A stretch of DNA of 64,000 nucleotides. Origin: Liolophura sinensis. Lineage: Eukaryota > Mollusca > Polyplacophora > Chitonida > Chitonidae. Under the pieces are notes generated by a model. The model was not told the origin of the DNA. It made no database searches and was given only the letters and a program-made list of their open reading frames with translations. Positions 41,914 through 53,346 of this stretch are shown here, one piece after another (within the stretch, counting starts at the first letter, position 1; every line of letters starts with the position of its first letter). The stretch spans positions 9,967,717-10,031,716 of the forward strand of contig NC_088305.1 in the NCBI RefSeq assembly GCF_032854445.1. The letters run 5' to 3'. A program made the translations under genes and the position numbers.

Positions 41914-44900
41914 TTAAAATTGGACAACGGGCCCACCGTTCCGCAGAACGCAAAGAATAGAATTGCGACACCAGGTGGTCTTGAATGTCGCCAACATTCC
42001 CAGCCTGCGATGTCGTTCAAAAACAGTCAGCAAGTGGTACTGCAGGTCCCTGTGGAAAAGGCTGGGCACCACCTTAAGATGGTCGATCACGTGATTGTGT
42101 GCTACCACGTAGCACCGATGCCTCCAAATCGACCAGATACAAAGAAACACCTGATCTCTGACGACCGGTTTCAATGAAGGCGGCACTTGTCTCAAGTCCC
42201 CCCACAACACATCTTCCAGGCTTAACGAGAACCCTCGTCCGAGGAGGCGCCCAATTGTCCGTTCCAACATCTGCCACATGCTGGACGCAACCGGGCAATG
42301 CCACACAAGGTGTTCTACGGTCTCGTCTTGAGACGAGCACAAAGGACAGTCGGCAGATGCAGACAGTCCTGCTCGGACTAACTTATGCCCGACCCACCAC
42401 TGTCTGTGTCACAGCAGCCTAACAGCCTCCTTAGCTCGGTTGTCTACCCCAGACTTCCAGAGCGATAAAAACAAGTTCTTCCAGGACGATGGCACCCAAC
42501 CCAACTGTTGCCACTTCTGGACTCCGGCAGGGGTTACGTCGATGTCCACCAGAAGGATCTGATACCATCTCCTGGAGGAAAGCTGAGAAAGGCCCTGTTG
42601 ATTAACTTGATACCTCGTCCGGCTGGAATTCGTGACAGTATCCGGCAGATTGAACCATGCCTTCGGTATTGCCCTTCGCACAGCTGCTAGGTGACGCCAT
42701 TTGATGGACTCCAAGACCAGCCACACTCTGGTGCCTCCATCCACAATATCCGACAATCGCCGGAAACTGGGCGTGGCCGTCTTACCAGGCATCAAGGGTC
42801 TTCCACCCTCTCCTAAAATTAGGGGATTTCCATACAAAGGCTGATCCAGAGCTTCCTGCCACGAAACCGGATCAGCCTCAGTCCGTTTCAGCTTAAAGAA
42901 GGTTTTCAGATGGTCCAAGTACCACCGAGGAAGAGAACTGAAACGCGTTGGAGCTTTAAGCAGCCGGAAAAAATCAACCACAGCGTGGGGTTCACTTTTC
43001 GACGCCACAAGCCTCCGGCCTACCTGAGCCCACCGAGACGAACTCAACATAAGCCGCTCCAAAAAGGCCAGCTTTAAGGACTGAACCTTCTTGGGGATAT
43101 CTACGAGGCCTAGACCTCCACTTGCCTTGGGGAGTGTACAAACTTTGGAAGAGACCAGAGGCTTTTTGCTCTTCCACAAAAAATCCCGACACATCCCAAC
43201 TAATGTGTGCTCCTTATCCGCCGGCAAGTCAAAAACTGAGGCAACATACCACAATTTCGACATTGCCAGCAAGTTTAACACAAGGACTCGCCCAACAATG
43301 CTTAGGCCTCTCTTGCTCCATCCCTTGAGGGTGCTGCCGACCTTCTGGATGCGGTCATTCCAGTTAACAGAAGCCGCGTTTTTTGCACCTTGTTTTACCC
43401 CCAAGAGTTTGACGTGATCCTGTGACCATTCAATACCCAAAGGAGTATCAGCACGACCCCTCCAAGCACCCAAGAATAACCCTTTTGACTTGGATCTGTT
43501 GACTTTGCAGCCAGACGCTTTCTGGTACTTGTTCAAGATCGTCTCGGCAATGTGGAAATCTTCATCCTCTCCCACGAAGAGAGATGCGTCGTCGGCATAC
43601 TGGGAGATTTTGATCGGTTCTTCGACATCAGGGACTCTCACTCCCTTCATGTCAGAAGACCTCACAACCACCCCAAGAACCTCTGCGGCCAGAACGTAAA
43701 GCAGGGGAGACAGAGGACAGCCCTGGCGAACTCCACGCTCGAGGAGAACAGGGTCACCAATAAAACCATTCACCATTACACGACTTACAGGAGACTTGTA
43801 AAGAAGCCGAATCCATTTACAAAAAACAGGCCCGAACCCCATCCGCTCCAACACTTTGTGCATAAAAGCCCATTCCAAACGATTGAAAGCCTTCTCGTTA
43901 TCAAGGCTTATGATTGCCGCCTCGATATCCTCGTCTTCGACCAGCTCTATAAGGTCCCGAACAAGGAAGCTATTGGTGAGGATTGACCTCCCTGGCACAG
44001 AACAGGTCTGATCACTGTGAACAACAAGGCCCATCACGGATCCAAGTCTGCGGGTTAGCGCCTTCGTGATGATCTTATAATCGGCACACAAGAGTGAAAT
44101 CGGCCTCCAATTCCGCAGGTCCTCTTTTGGCCCCCGCTTGTGAACGAGCCTGACAAGAGCCTGCTGCATTGAATTGGTTAACTCACCCTGCTCAAAAGCC
44201 TCGTTGGCAACGTCCAGCAGGATAGGACCTAGCACATCCCAGAAAGCCAAATACAGTTCGACAGGAAGACCATCGATACCGGGGGACTTGTTCAGCGTCA
44301 TGGATTTTGCTGCAGAATGCAGCTCATCCAAAGTGAACGGCTGTTCACAGATCGCGGCCTCCTGAGGAGGCAAGATCTGGGAGATCTGGGAGATCAACTC
44401 CTCCATGCAATTTCTCTCAACTCCCTCTGAGGTGAAGAGGCTCTGGTAGAAATCGCATGTGGCCTGCAATAAATCCTTGGTGGACCGGACTGAACGGCCA
44501 TCAGGAGTTGCTACTTCGCGGATAAGTTTTTCAGTAGCTCGCGACTTCTCCAAAGAACAGAAATAGCGAGTGGGGTTCTCGCCTTCCACCTGCCACTTGA
44601 CTCTGGCACGAACGGCGGCTGCTTTATAAGCCTGTTGCTCACCAGCCCGCACTTTACGTTTCAGACCTTCCAACAGGTCAAATAGATGGGTCTCCCCATC
44701 ACTAACTCTTTTAGAGACCTTGTTGTAATCCTTTAGGAGTTTACGTTGAGCCCGTTTACGGCGACGTGCCCTAGCCTTACTGTACGACAGTGCCACCAGC
44801 TGAAGCCCAGATTTGCCCTCCTCCCAGAATTCAGCAGCAGACCTAAAAGAATCCCTCTCTGACATCCAAGCGGCAAAATAATCTCGCATGTTCTTGTGAA

Positions 44901-45690
44901 ACTCTTCGTCATTCAAAAGGCTGACGTTGAGCTTCCAGAAACCTGGACCTTTCTCTACCCAATCCCCTGAATCAAATTTGGCTGTGACCATAGTATGATC
45001 AGACATGGCAGTGGGTTCATGACCTGCATGAACCAGATGTCCAAGGAGATCCTTGCTACAATACACTCTATCCAGACGCGAAGAGTGCGCACCAGTTGGC
45101 GAGGTCCAAGTGTATTCATGGGCATCAGGATGAAGGAACCTAAAAGTATCCGACAGAGAATATGTTTTAATCAAAGTTGCCAAAGGAGCAGTAGACGAAT
45201 CAGAAGCTACCGCGGCCGTGCTTCGCCTATCTATTAGAGGATTTAAGACGCAATTGAAATCTCCGGCCAGGAAGACGTTGGTGTTTGAATCATCCAAAAC
45301 TCTTTCTAGACCTTGGAAAAACCGACGACGGTCAGGAACATATGTTGGTGCATGTACGGCGACAAACGTAAAATCAAAGCCTGAATACTCCGCCTCAACC
45401 TTGACCCAACGACCACCGGGATCAGTGACAGATGACACTATGGTCCCCGAGGCGAAGAAAGAAGCAAGAAACACAATAGCCGTGCCCGCTCTATGATTCG
45501 AGCCGGAAGAGGAAAAGACTTTCCCTTTCACAGCTGTTTCAAACCGGGTTACGTCATTGACGTCAGTAAAATGCGTCTCTTGTAGAAAAGCAACATCTGC
45601 TTTTAATGACCTGAAGGTATGGCCAAGGGAAAATTGCTTCCAGTCCGAAAGCAAACCCTGACAATTTAGTGTGACAACATTTAGAGCCAT
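41914..45690 (-). pseudogene. LINE G1 ORF2 (endonuclease-RT), one nonsense codon
   Basis: Same 1259-codon frame as G2. APE endonuclease (NVVTLNCQGLLSDW, FLQETHFTD, FLAGDFNCVLN, MSDHTMV), reverse transcriptase (SPGIDGLPVELY, NWRPISLLCADYK, GVRQGCPLSPLLYVL, ISQYADDASLF) and zf-RVT end (CSSQDETVEHLVWHC). TGA at 42409-42411 replaces TGG of G2 (LLWHRQWW). RT motif A reads NEKAFNRLEW where G2 has NEKAFDRLEW, a change at a conserved but non-catalytic aspartate. Otherwise it is about 98% like G2. Confidence 0.93.
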
Positions 45691-45697
45691 TATGGAT

Positions 45698-47209
45698 CTA
45701 TTTAAGTTTTGTTTTTCTCGACTTCTTGTACAGGGCAGCCTTGCGTGCAGCAAAGTCCTCCTGGGACAGGTAAATGACTTTCCTCTGTTTCCTGACTTTC
45801 TCAATTTTTGAGTCGCGGCGCATGGTCCGATAATGGACTCCTAAAGAAGTGGAGACAGGGACTAAAACCTCGCCTTGATCGTTAGCGTATGCCGGCATTG
45901 ACTCGTCTAGGTCTTCTCCCGGAACGGAATCCTCCATTTCCGACGTCGTGTCGTCCATGGGGATAACCGATCCAGAGGCTTCAATGCCGCTAACTTGGTC
46001 TTTTGAGGTGTCTACAAAAATGGCCTCTGAAGCGGTGCTCCATAAGGACTCATTTATATCTTGTTTTGCAACTGGCTGGGAAAAGGTAAATGACTGACTC
46101 CACAAGTCTTGTGAAGAGTCTTGCTCGGGAGACTGACCGGTCGAGCTGTACGGAACCAACGGTTCAGTGAAACGCAACGATACTTCCTCCTGTTTGACCT
46201 GGCTAGAAACTGATGAAATACCATCATCTGCATTTTTGTCCACATCATTTTCCTCCTCTTTACCCTCTTCATTGCTACCACCCTCCAGCCCGTCCTTACC
46301 ATTATCCATAGCATCTTTATCATTCCCGTCCTCTGCCTCATTCACCTCATTTTTATCATCATTACCCACTACATCATTGCTACTCTCCTGTCCACCATTC
46401 GTATCCCCATTCACCATTTCACAATCATCCTCAGCCTCATTACTATCATCCATGTCATCATCACTGTCAACCTTTCTGTCATTATCACCCTGCTCATTGT
46501 CATGATCATCATTATTCATATCCTCGTCGTCCTTATTACCACTATTATCCATCGCAACTGCGATGTCATCTTCATCTCCACTACTTGTCCCATTGTCACT
46601 ACTCTCAGTGTCCAGATCTTGAGGACAATTCTTTTGAAAATGACCTTCTTGCTTGCAAATCAAACATTTGTTTCTCAGCGGGCAGTCATTTTTGATGTGG
46701 TCTGTCGCCTGGCACAGGTGACAAGCTCGCACCTGCCCTCTGTACCAGACTGGTAACCGAAAAGATGCTCCCACCCATATGGCTTCAGGAATGGTGGACG
46801 AAATGTTGCTCATCCATATTCTCCTAACCCCATTTTGCAAGGTTCTGTCGAACAGGTAGCATTCTCGTTCGACAGAGTGCACCGTTCCAAACTGTTTGAG
46901 AGCAGCCCCTATCCGTTCATCCGGAATCTCATAGGGGCTCTTCACCTTAACCAAAGTTCTGGATTGCTCAACTTCATAAACCGGACAGTTTACCCCATTA
47001 AGCACCAGATCTTCATTAAGCAGTTTTTGCTTGACCTCCTCATTGGCAACAGTGACATTCCACAGATCCCCAGTAACGTGGACCAAACCCCTCAACACTT
47101 TGGGTCCGCTGCCGATACGTTCCTGCAACCCATGGTAAACTTCAATGGCTTTTATATTGCCTTTAATCCGCAATTTAAGGCTAAGAGGCCTTTTAATGCG
47201 GAAAGCCAT
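45698..47209 (-). CDS. LINE G1 ORF1, zinc-knuckle protein with acidic tail (503 aa)
   Basis: The N-terminal 150 residues are basic and RRM-like (MAFRIKRPLSLKLRIKGN...). Then come two CCHC knuckles, CHLCQATDHIKNDC and CLICKQEGHFQKNC, and a long Asp/Glu/Asn-rich low-complexity region (EDDIAVAMD...). The C-terminus is basic (RKQRKVIYLSQEDF). The start was set at MAFRIK because the upstream frame runs through a poly-T tract. Seven nt separate its stop from the ORF2 ATG, suggesting reinitiation. Confidence 0.93.
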   Translation of the reverse strand: MAFRIKRPLSLKLRIKGNIKAIEVYHGLQERIGSGPKVLRGLVHVTGDLWNVTVANEEVKQKLLNEDLVLNGVNCPVYEVEQSRTLVKVKSPYEIPDERIGAALKQFGTVHSVERECYLFDRTLQNGVRRIWMSNISSTIPEAIWVGASFRLPVWYRGQVRACHLCQATDHIKNDCPLRNKCLICKQEGHFQKNCPQDLDTESSDNGTSSGDEDDIAVAMDNSGNKDDEDMNNDDHDNEQGDNDRKVDSDDDMDDSNEAEDDCEMVNGDTNGGQESSNDVVGNDDKNEVNEAEDGNDKDAMDNGKDGLEGGSNEEGKEEENDVDKNADDGISSVSSQVKQEEVSLRFTEPLVPYSSTGQSPEQDSSQDLWSQSFTFSQPVAKQDINESLWSTASEAIFVDTSKDQVSGIEASGSVIPMDDTTSEMEDSVPGEDLDESMPAYANDQGEVLVPVSTSLGVHYRTMRRDSKIEKVRKQRKVIYLSQEDFAARKAALYKKSRKTKLK

Positions 47210-47222
47210 TCTGGTGGTGAAG

Positions 47223-47223
47223 G

Positions 47224-47258
<35 letters not shown>
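47223..47258 (-). other. Poly-T tract (on the element strand) before LINE G1 ORF1
   Basis: About 34 consecutive A on +, read as poly-T on the element strand, ending 13 nt before the ORF1 ATG. G2 has a shorter version at 53359-53377 in the same place. Unusual for a 5' UTR. Confidence 0.9.
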
Positions 47259-48050
47259 CCTCGCCCAAAGGCGCTACCCGACTGACACGTCCAACTGTGT
47301 GGACGGTCAGTCAGGTACTGCACTACGTGCTCAACCCCTTCACCGATCAACTGTCTAGTGACAGTGGCCAATAAACTTCGTGCAAGAGTGCACCAATTTG
47401 CTGCAAGTTAGTTACAAAAGCCTTTGTGTGCCCTGCTAGCCCGGGATGAATGGCGCTCGACCGGCCAAGCTGACCTTGTTCACTGTCCTATGCTGTAACC
47501 TGTATAGGCCTCCAACACAGGCCACGACAACTGGTGCCTGAGCCAAGCCGCGCGGGCTGGCCCACCGGCCACGCTGGCCAAACACCAAAACGTCAAAAAA
47601 TTAGTCAAAAATATAGAATTTCTGACTACAAACTATCTCAATCGATAGCTCGTGACAAGAGAAATCTGTGAGTATCAGAAACATACAAGAAATCACTGGA
47701 AATCCAGAGAAATGAAGTCTGACAGATGGAGCGATCTGACAACACGTCCGACCTCCAAAGCTCTATCTATCTATCTTTTTTTTTTTTTTTTTTTTTGTAC
47801 GCCACAGCAATCTAGGCTGTGGGAAAACAGAACCAAGTCTGTCCGCGGTATGTAAAACATACCTACATCCTTACTAACAGGACCAGCCCATCATTATATG
47901 ACTAAAACGTCACAACCGGCAGACAGATAGAGCCAGGACAGACACAAGAAACAAATATCCATTAAAATTTACAGTAAAACTTCCGCCTCAGAATAGGCGG
48001 AACTGCTGAAAACGTGAAGTCATGACACCAGGTCACGAACAATTGCCAGA

Positions 48051-51000
48051 TTAAAATTGGACAACGGGCCTGCCGTTCCGCAGAACACAAAGAATAGAAT
48101 TGCGACACCAGGTGATCTTGAATGTCGCCAACTTTCCCAGCCTGCGATGTCGTTCAAAAACAGTCAGCAAGTGGTACTGGAGGTCCCTGTGGAAAAGGCT
48201 GGGCACCACCTTAAGATGGTCGATCACGTGATTGTGTGCTACCACGTAGCACCGATGCCTCCAAATTGACCAGATACAAAGAAACACCTGATCTCTGACG
48301 ACCGGTTTCAATGAAGGCGGCACTTGTCTCAAGTCGCCCCACAACACATCTTCCAGGCTGAACGAGAACCCTCGTCCAATGAGGCGCCCAATCGTCCGTT
48401 CCAACATCTGCCACATGCTGGACGCAACCGGGCAATGCCACACAAGGTGTTCTACGGTCTCGTCTTGAGACGAGCACAAAGGACAGTCGGCAGATACAGA
48501 CAGTCCTGCTCGGACTAACTTATGCCCGACCCACCACTGTCTGTGCCACAGCAGCCAAACAGCCTCCTTAGCTCGGTTGTCTACCCCAGACTTCCAGAGC
48601 GATAAAAACAAGTTCCTCCAGGACGATGGCACACAACCCAACTGTTGCCACTTCTGGACTCCGGCAGGGGTTACGTCGTTGTCCACCAGAAGGATCTGAT
48701 ACCATCTCCTGGAGGAAAGCTGAGAAAGGTCCTGTTGGTTAACCTGATACCTCGTCCGGCTGGGATTCGTTACAGTATCCGGTAGACTGAACCATGCCTT
48801 CGGTATTGCCCTTCGCACAGCTGCTAGGTGAGGCCAATTGACCGACTCCAAGACCAGCCACACTCTGGTGCCTCCATCCACAATATCCGACAATCGCCGG
48901 AAACTGGGCGTGGCCGTCTTACCAGGAATCAAGGGTCTTCCACCCTCTCCTAAAATTAGGGGATTTCCATACAAAGGCTGATCCAGAGCTTCCTGCCACG
49001 AAACTGGATCAGCCTCAGTCCGTTTCAGCTTAAAGAAGGTTTTCAGATGGTCGAAGTACCACCGAGGAAGAGAACTGAAACGCGTTGGAGCTTTAAGCAG
49101 CCGGAAAAAATCAACCACAGCGTGGGGTTCACTTTTCGACGCCACAAGCCTCCGGCCTACCTGAGCCCACCGAGACGAACTCAACATAAGCCGCTCCAAA
49201 AAGGCCAGCTTTAAGGACTGAACCTTCTTGGGGATATCTACGAGGCCTAGACCTCCACTTGCCTTGGGGAGGGTACAAACTTTGGAAGAGACCAGAGGCT
49301 TTTTACTCTTCCACAAAAAATCCCGACACATCCCAACTAATGTGTTCTCCTTATCCGCCGGCAAGTCAAAAACTGAGGCAACATACCACAATTTCGACAT
49401 TGCCAGCAAGTTTAACACAAGGACTCGCCCAACAATGCTTAGTCCTCTCTTGCTCCACCCCTTGAGGGTGCTGCCGACCTTCTGGATGCGGTCATTCCAG
49501 TTAACAGAAGCCGCGTTTTTTGCACCTTGTTTTACCCCCAAGAGTTTGACGTGATCTTGTGACCATTCAATACCCAAAGGAGTATCAGCACGACCCCTCC
49601 AAGCACCCAAGAATAACCCTTTTGACTTGGATCTGTTGACTTTGCAGCCAGACGCTTTCTGGTACTTGTTCAAGACCGTCTCAGCAATGTGGAAGTCTTC
49701 ATCATCTCCAACGAAGAGAGATGCGTCGTCGGCATACTGGGAGATTTTGATCGGTTCTTCGACATCAGGGACTCTCACTCCCTTCATGTCAGAAGACCTC
49801 ACAACCACCCCAAGAACCTCTGCGGCCAGAACGTAAAGCAGGGGAGACAGAGGACAGCCCTGGCGAACTCCACGCTCGAGGAGAACAGGGTCACCAATAA
49901 AACCATTCACCATTACACGACTTACAGGAGACTTGTAAAGAAGCCGGATCCATTTACAAAAAACAGGCCCGAACCCCATCCGCTCCAACACTTTGTGCAT
50001 AAAAGCCCATTCCAAACGATCAAAAGCCTTCTCGTTATCAAGGCTTATGATTGCCGCCTCGATATCCTCGTCTTCGACCAGCTCTATAAGGTCCCGAACA
50101 AGGAAGCTATTGGTGAGGATTGACCTCCCTGGCACAGAACAGGTCTGATCACTGTGAACAACAAGGCCCATCACGGATCCAAGTCTGCGGGTTAGCGCCT
50201 TCGTGATGATCTTATAATCGGCACACAAGAGTGAAATCGGCCTCCAATTCCGCAGGTCCTCTTTTGGCCCCCGCTTGTGAACGAGCCTGACAAGAGCCTG
50301 CTGCATTGAATCGGTTAACTCACCCTGCTCAAAAGCCTCGTTGGCAACGTCCAGCAGGATAGGGCCTAGGACATCCCAGAAAGCCAAATACAGTTCGACA
50401 GGAAGACCATCGATACCTGGGGACTTGTTCAGCGTCATGGACTTTGCTGCAGAGTGCAGCTCTTCCAAAGTGAACGGCTGTTCACAGATCGCGGCCTCCT
50501 GAGGAGGCAAGACCTGGGAGATCTGGGAGATCAACTCCTCCATGCAATTTCTCTCAACTCCCTCTGAGGTGAAGAGGCTCTGGTAGAAATCGCATGTGGC
50601 TTGCAATAAATCCTTGGTGAACCGGACTGAACGACCATCAGGAGTTGCTACTTCGCGGATAAGTTTTTCAGTACCACGCGACTTCTCCAAAGAACAGAAA
50701 TAGCGAGTGGGGTTCTCGCCTTCCACCTGCCACTTGACTCTGGCACGAACGGCGGCTGCTTTATAAGCCTGTTGCTCACCAGCCCGCACTTTACGTTTCA
50801 GACCTTCCAACAGGTCAACTAGATGGGTCTCCCCATCACTAACTCTTTTAGAGACCTTGTTGTAATCCTTTAGGAGTTTACGTTGAGCCCGTTTACGGCG
50901 ACGTGCCCTAGCCCTACTGTACGACAGTGCCACCCTCTTAAGCCCAGATTTGCCCTCCTCCCAGAATTCAGCAGCAGACCTAAAAGAATCCCTCTCTGAC

Positions 51001-51827
51001 ATCCAAGCGGCAAAATAATCTCGCATGTTCTTGTGAAACTCTTCGTCATTCAACAGGCTGACGTTGAGCTTCCAGAACCCCGGACCTTTCTCTACCCAAT
51101 CCCCTGAATCAAATTTGGCTGTGACCATAGTATGATCAGACATGGCAGTGGGTTCATGACCTGCATGAACCAGATGTCCAAGGAGATCCTTGCTACAATA
51201 CACTCTATCCAGACGCGAAGAGTGCGCACCAGTTGGCGAGGTCCATGTGTATTCATGGGCATCAGGATGAAGGAACCTAAAAGTATCCGACAGAGAATAT
51301 GTTTTAATCAAAGTTGCCAAAGGAGCAGTAGACGAATCAGAAGCTACCGCGGCCGTGCTTCGCCTATCTATTAGAGGATTTAAGACGCAATTGAAATCTC
51401 CGGCCAGGAAGACGTTGGCGTTTGAATCACCCAGAACTCTTTCTAGACCTTGGAAAAACCGACGACGGTCAGGAACATATGTTGGTGCATGTACTGCGAC
51501 AAACGTAAAATCAAAGCCTGAATACTCCGCCTCAACCTTGACCCAACGACCACCGGGATCAGTGACAGATGACACTATGGTCCCCGAGGCGAGGAAAGAA
51601 GCAAGAAACACAATAGCCGTGCCCGCTCTATGATTCGAGCCGGAAGAGGAAAAGACTTTCCCTTTCACAGCTGTTTCAAACCGGGTTACGTCATTGACGT
51701 CAGTAAAATGCGTCTCTTGTAGAAAAGCAACATCTGCTTTTAATGACCTGAAGGTATGGCCAAGGGAAAATTGCTTCCAGTCCGAAAGCAAACCCTGACA
51801 ATTTAGTGATACAACATTTAGAGCCAT
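48051..51827 (-). CDS. LINE G2 ORF2: APE endonuclease and reverse transcriptase (1258 aa)
   Basis: Endonuclease in about the first 235 residues (NVVSLNCQGLLSDW, FLQETHFTD, FLAGDFNCVLN, SRLDRVYCS, MSDHTMV). Reverse transcriptase at about 440-720 (SPGIDGLPVELY, NWRPISLLCADYKIITK, DQTCSVPGRS, ISLDNEKAFDRLEW, GVRQGCPLSPLLYVL, ISQYADDASLF). C-terminal zf-RVT motif CPLCSSQDETVEHLVWHC. The ATG at 51827 (MALNVVSLNCQG) lies 7 nt after the ORF1 stop and directly starts the endonuclease fold. No RNase H. No break was seen. Confidence 0.96.
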   Translation of the reverse strand: MALNVVSLNCQGLLSDWKQFSLGHTFRSLKADVAFLQETHFTDVNDVTRFETAVKGKVFSSSGSNHRAGTAIVFLASFLASGTIVSSVTDPGGRWVKVEAEYSGFDFTFVAVHAPTYVPDRRRFFQGLERVLGDSNANVFLAGDFNCVLNPLIDRRSTAAVASDSSTAPLATLIKTYSLSDTFRFLHPDAHEYTWTSPTGAHSSRLDRVYCSKDLLGHLVHAGHEPTAMSDHTMVTAKFDSGDWVEKGPGFWKLNVSLLNDEEFHKNMRDYFAAWMSERDSFRSAAEFWEEGKSGLKRVALSYSRARARRRKRAQRKLLKDYNKVSKRVSDGETHLVDLLEGLKRKVRAGEQQAYKAAAVRARVKWQVEGENPTRYFCSLEKSRGTEKLIREVATPDGRSVRFTKDLLQATCDFYQSLFTSEGVERNCMEELISQISQVLPPQEAAICEQPFTLEELHSAAKSMTLNKSPGIDGLPVELYLAFWDVLGPILLDVANEAFEQGELTDSMQQALVRLVHKRGPKEDLRNWRPISLLCADYKIITKALTRRLGSVMGLVVHSDQTCSVPGRSILTNSFLVRDLIELVEDEDIEAAIISLDNEKAFDRLEWAFMHKVLERMGFGPVFCKWIRLLYKSPVSRVMVNGFIGDPVLLERGVRQGCPLSPLLYVLAAEVLGVVVRSSDMKGVRVPDVEEPIKISQYADDASLFVGDDEDFHIAETVLNKYQKASGCKVNRSKSKGLFLGAWRGRADTPLGIEWSQDHVKLLGVKQGAKNAASVNWNDRIQKVGSTLKGWSKRGLSIVGRVLVLNLLAMSKLWYVASVFDLPADKENTLVGMCRDFLWKSKKPLVSSKVCTLPKASGGLGLVDIPKKVQSLKLAFLERLMLSSSRWAQVGRRLVASKSEPHAVVDFFRLLKAPTRFSSLPRWYFDHLKTFFKLKRTEADPVSWQEALDQPLYGNPLILGEGGRPLIPGKTATPSFRRLSDIVDGGTRVWLVLESVNWPHLAAVRRAIPKAWFSLPDTVTNPSRTRYQVNQQDLSQLSSRRWYQILLVDNDVTPAGVQKWQQLGCVPSSWRNLFLSLWKSGVDNRAKEAVWLLWHRQWWVGHKLVRAGLSVSADCPLCSSQDETVEHLVWHCPVASSMWQMLERTIGRLIGRGFSFSLEDVLWGDLRQVPPSLKPVVRDQVFLCIWSIWRHRCYVVAHNHVIDHLKVVPSLFHRDLQYHLLTVFERHRRLGKLATFKITWCRNSILCVLRNGRPVVQF

Positions 51828-51834
51828 TATGGAT

Positions 51835-53346
51835 CTATTTAAGTTTTGTTTTTCTCGACTTCTTGTACAGGGCAGCCTTGCGTGCAGCAAAGTCCTCCTG
51901 GGACAGGTAAATGACTTTCCTCTGTTTCCTGACTTTCTCAATTTTTGAGTCGCGGCGCATGGTCCGATAATGGACTCCTAAAGAAGTGGAGACAGGGACT
52001 AAAACCTCGCCTTGATCGTTTGCGTATGCCGGCATTGACTCGTCTAGGTCTTCTCCCGGAACGGAATCCTCCATTTCCGACGTCGTGTCGTCCATGGGGA
52101 TAACCGATCCAGAGGCTTCAATGCCGCTAACTTGGTCTTTTGAGGTGTCTACAAAAATGGCCTCTGAAGCGGTGCTCCATAAGGACTCATTTATATCTTG
52201 TTTAGCAACTGGCTGGGAAAAGGTAAATGACTGACTCCACAAGTCTTGTGAAGAGTCTTGCTCGGGAGACTGACCGGTCGAGCTGTACGGAACCAACGGT
52301 TCAGTGAAACTCAACGATACTTCCTCCTGTTTGACCTGGCTAGAAACTGATGAAATACCATCATCTGCATTTTTGTCCACATCATTTTCCTCCTCTTTAT
52401 CTCCTTCATTGCTACCTCCCTCCAGCCCATCCTTACCATTATCCATAGCATCTTTATCATTCCCGTCCTCTGCCTCATTCACCTCATTTTTATCATCATT
52501 ACCCACTACATCATTGCTACTCTCCTGTCCACCATCCGTATCCCCATTCACCATTTCACAATCATCCTCAGCCTCATTACTATCATCCGTGTCATCATCA
52601 CTGTCATCCTTTCTGTCATTATCTCCCTGCTCATTGTCATGATCATCATTATTCATATCCTCGTCGTCCTTATTACCATTATGATCCATCGCAACTGCGA
52701 TGTCATCTTCATCTCCACTACTTGTCCCATTGTCGCTACTCTCAGTGTCCAGATCTTGAGGACAATTCTTTTGGAAATGACCTTCTTGCTTGCAAATCAA
52801 ACATTTGTTTTTCAGTGGGCAGTCATTTTTTAGGTGGTCTGTCGCCTGGCACAGGTGACAAGCTCGCACCTGCCCTCTGTACCAGACTGGTAACCGAAAA
52901 GATGCTCCCACCCATATGGCTTCAGGAATGGTGGACGAAATGTTGCTCATCCATACTCTCCTAACCCCATTTTGCAAGGTTCTGTCGAACAGGTAGCATT
53001 CTCGTTCAACAGAGTGCACCGTTCCAAACTGTTTGAGAACAGCCCCTATCCGTTCATCCGGAATCTCATAAGGGCTCTTCACCTTAACCAAAGTTCTGGA
53101 TTGCTCAACTTCATAAACCGGACAGTTTACTCCATTAAGTACCAGATCTTCATTAAGTAATTTTTGCTTCACCTCCTCATTGGCAACAGTGACATTCCAC
53201 AGATCGCCAGTAACGTGGACCAAACCCCTCAACACTTTGGGTCCGCTGCCGATGCGTTCCTGCAACCCATGATAAACGTCAATGGCTTTTACATTGCCTT
53301 TAATTCGCAATTTAAGGCTAAGAGGCCTTTTAATGCGGAAAGCCAT
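51835..53346 (-). CDS. LINE G2 ORF1, zinc-knuckle protein with acidic tail (503 aa)
   Basis: Same layout as G1 ORF1: basic N-terminal half, knuckles CHLCQATDHLKNDC and CLICKQEGHFQKNC, a long acidic Asn/Asp/Glu region, then a Ser-rich part and a basic end. Its length is identical to G1 ORF1 despite scattered substitutions, so the frame has been kept. TAG at 51835-51837 is followed by ATCCATA and the ORF2 ATG. Confidence 0.95.
   Translation of the reverse strand: MAFRIKRPLSLKLRIKGNVKAIDVYHGLQERIGSGPKVLRGLVHVTGDLWNVTVANEEVKQKLLNEDLVLNGVNCPVYEVEQSRTLVKVKSPYEIPDERIGAVLKQFGTVHSVERECYLFDRTLQNGVRRVWMSNISSTIPEAIWVGASFRLPVWYRGQVRACHLCQATDHLKNDCPLKNKCLICKQEGHFQKNCPQDLDTESSDNGTSSGDEDDIAVAMDHNGNKDDEDMNNDDHDNEQGDNDRKDDSDDDTDDSNEAEDDCEMVNGDTDGGQESSNDVVGNDDKNEVNEAEDGNDKDAMDNGKDGLEGGSNEGDKEEENDVDKNADDGISSVSSQVKQEEVSLSFTEPLVPYSSTGQSPEQDSSQDLWSQSFTFSQPVAKQDINESLWSTASEAIFVDTSKDQVSGIEASGSVIPMDDTTSEMEDSVPGEDLDESMPAYANDQGEVLVPVSTSLGVHYRTMRRDSKIEKVRKQRKVIYLSQEDFAARKAALYKKSRKTKLK

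Larger units (their letters stand above)
41651..47756 (-). mobile_element. Tx1-like LINE G1 inserted in the (CTAT)n tail of LINE F
   Basis: A 6106-bp minus-strand LINE: 5' UTR with a poly-T tract, ORF1, ORF2, 3' UTR and a short A-rich end (tattttttt on + at the left). No RNase H. RT motifs DQTCSVPGRSI and GCPLSPLLYVL place it in the Tx1/L1 group. Flanked by 20-bp perfect duplications. A sister copy, G2, follows directly. One nonsense change is visible in ORF2. Confidence 0.93.

Noticed and set aside
46167-46505. Ser/Leu/Pro-rich plus-strand ORF, with a copy at 52304
   Set aside because: Antisense of the acidic low-complexity region of LINE G ORF1.
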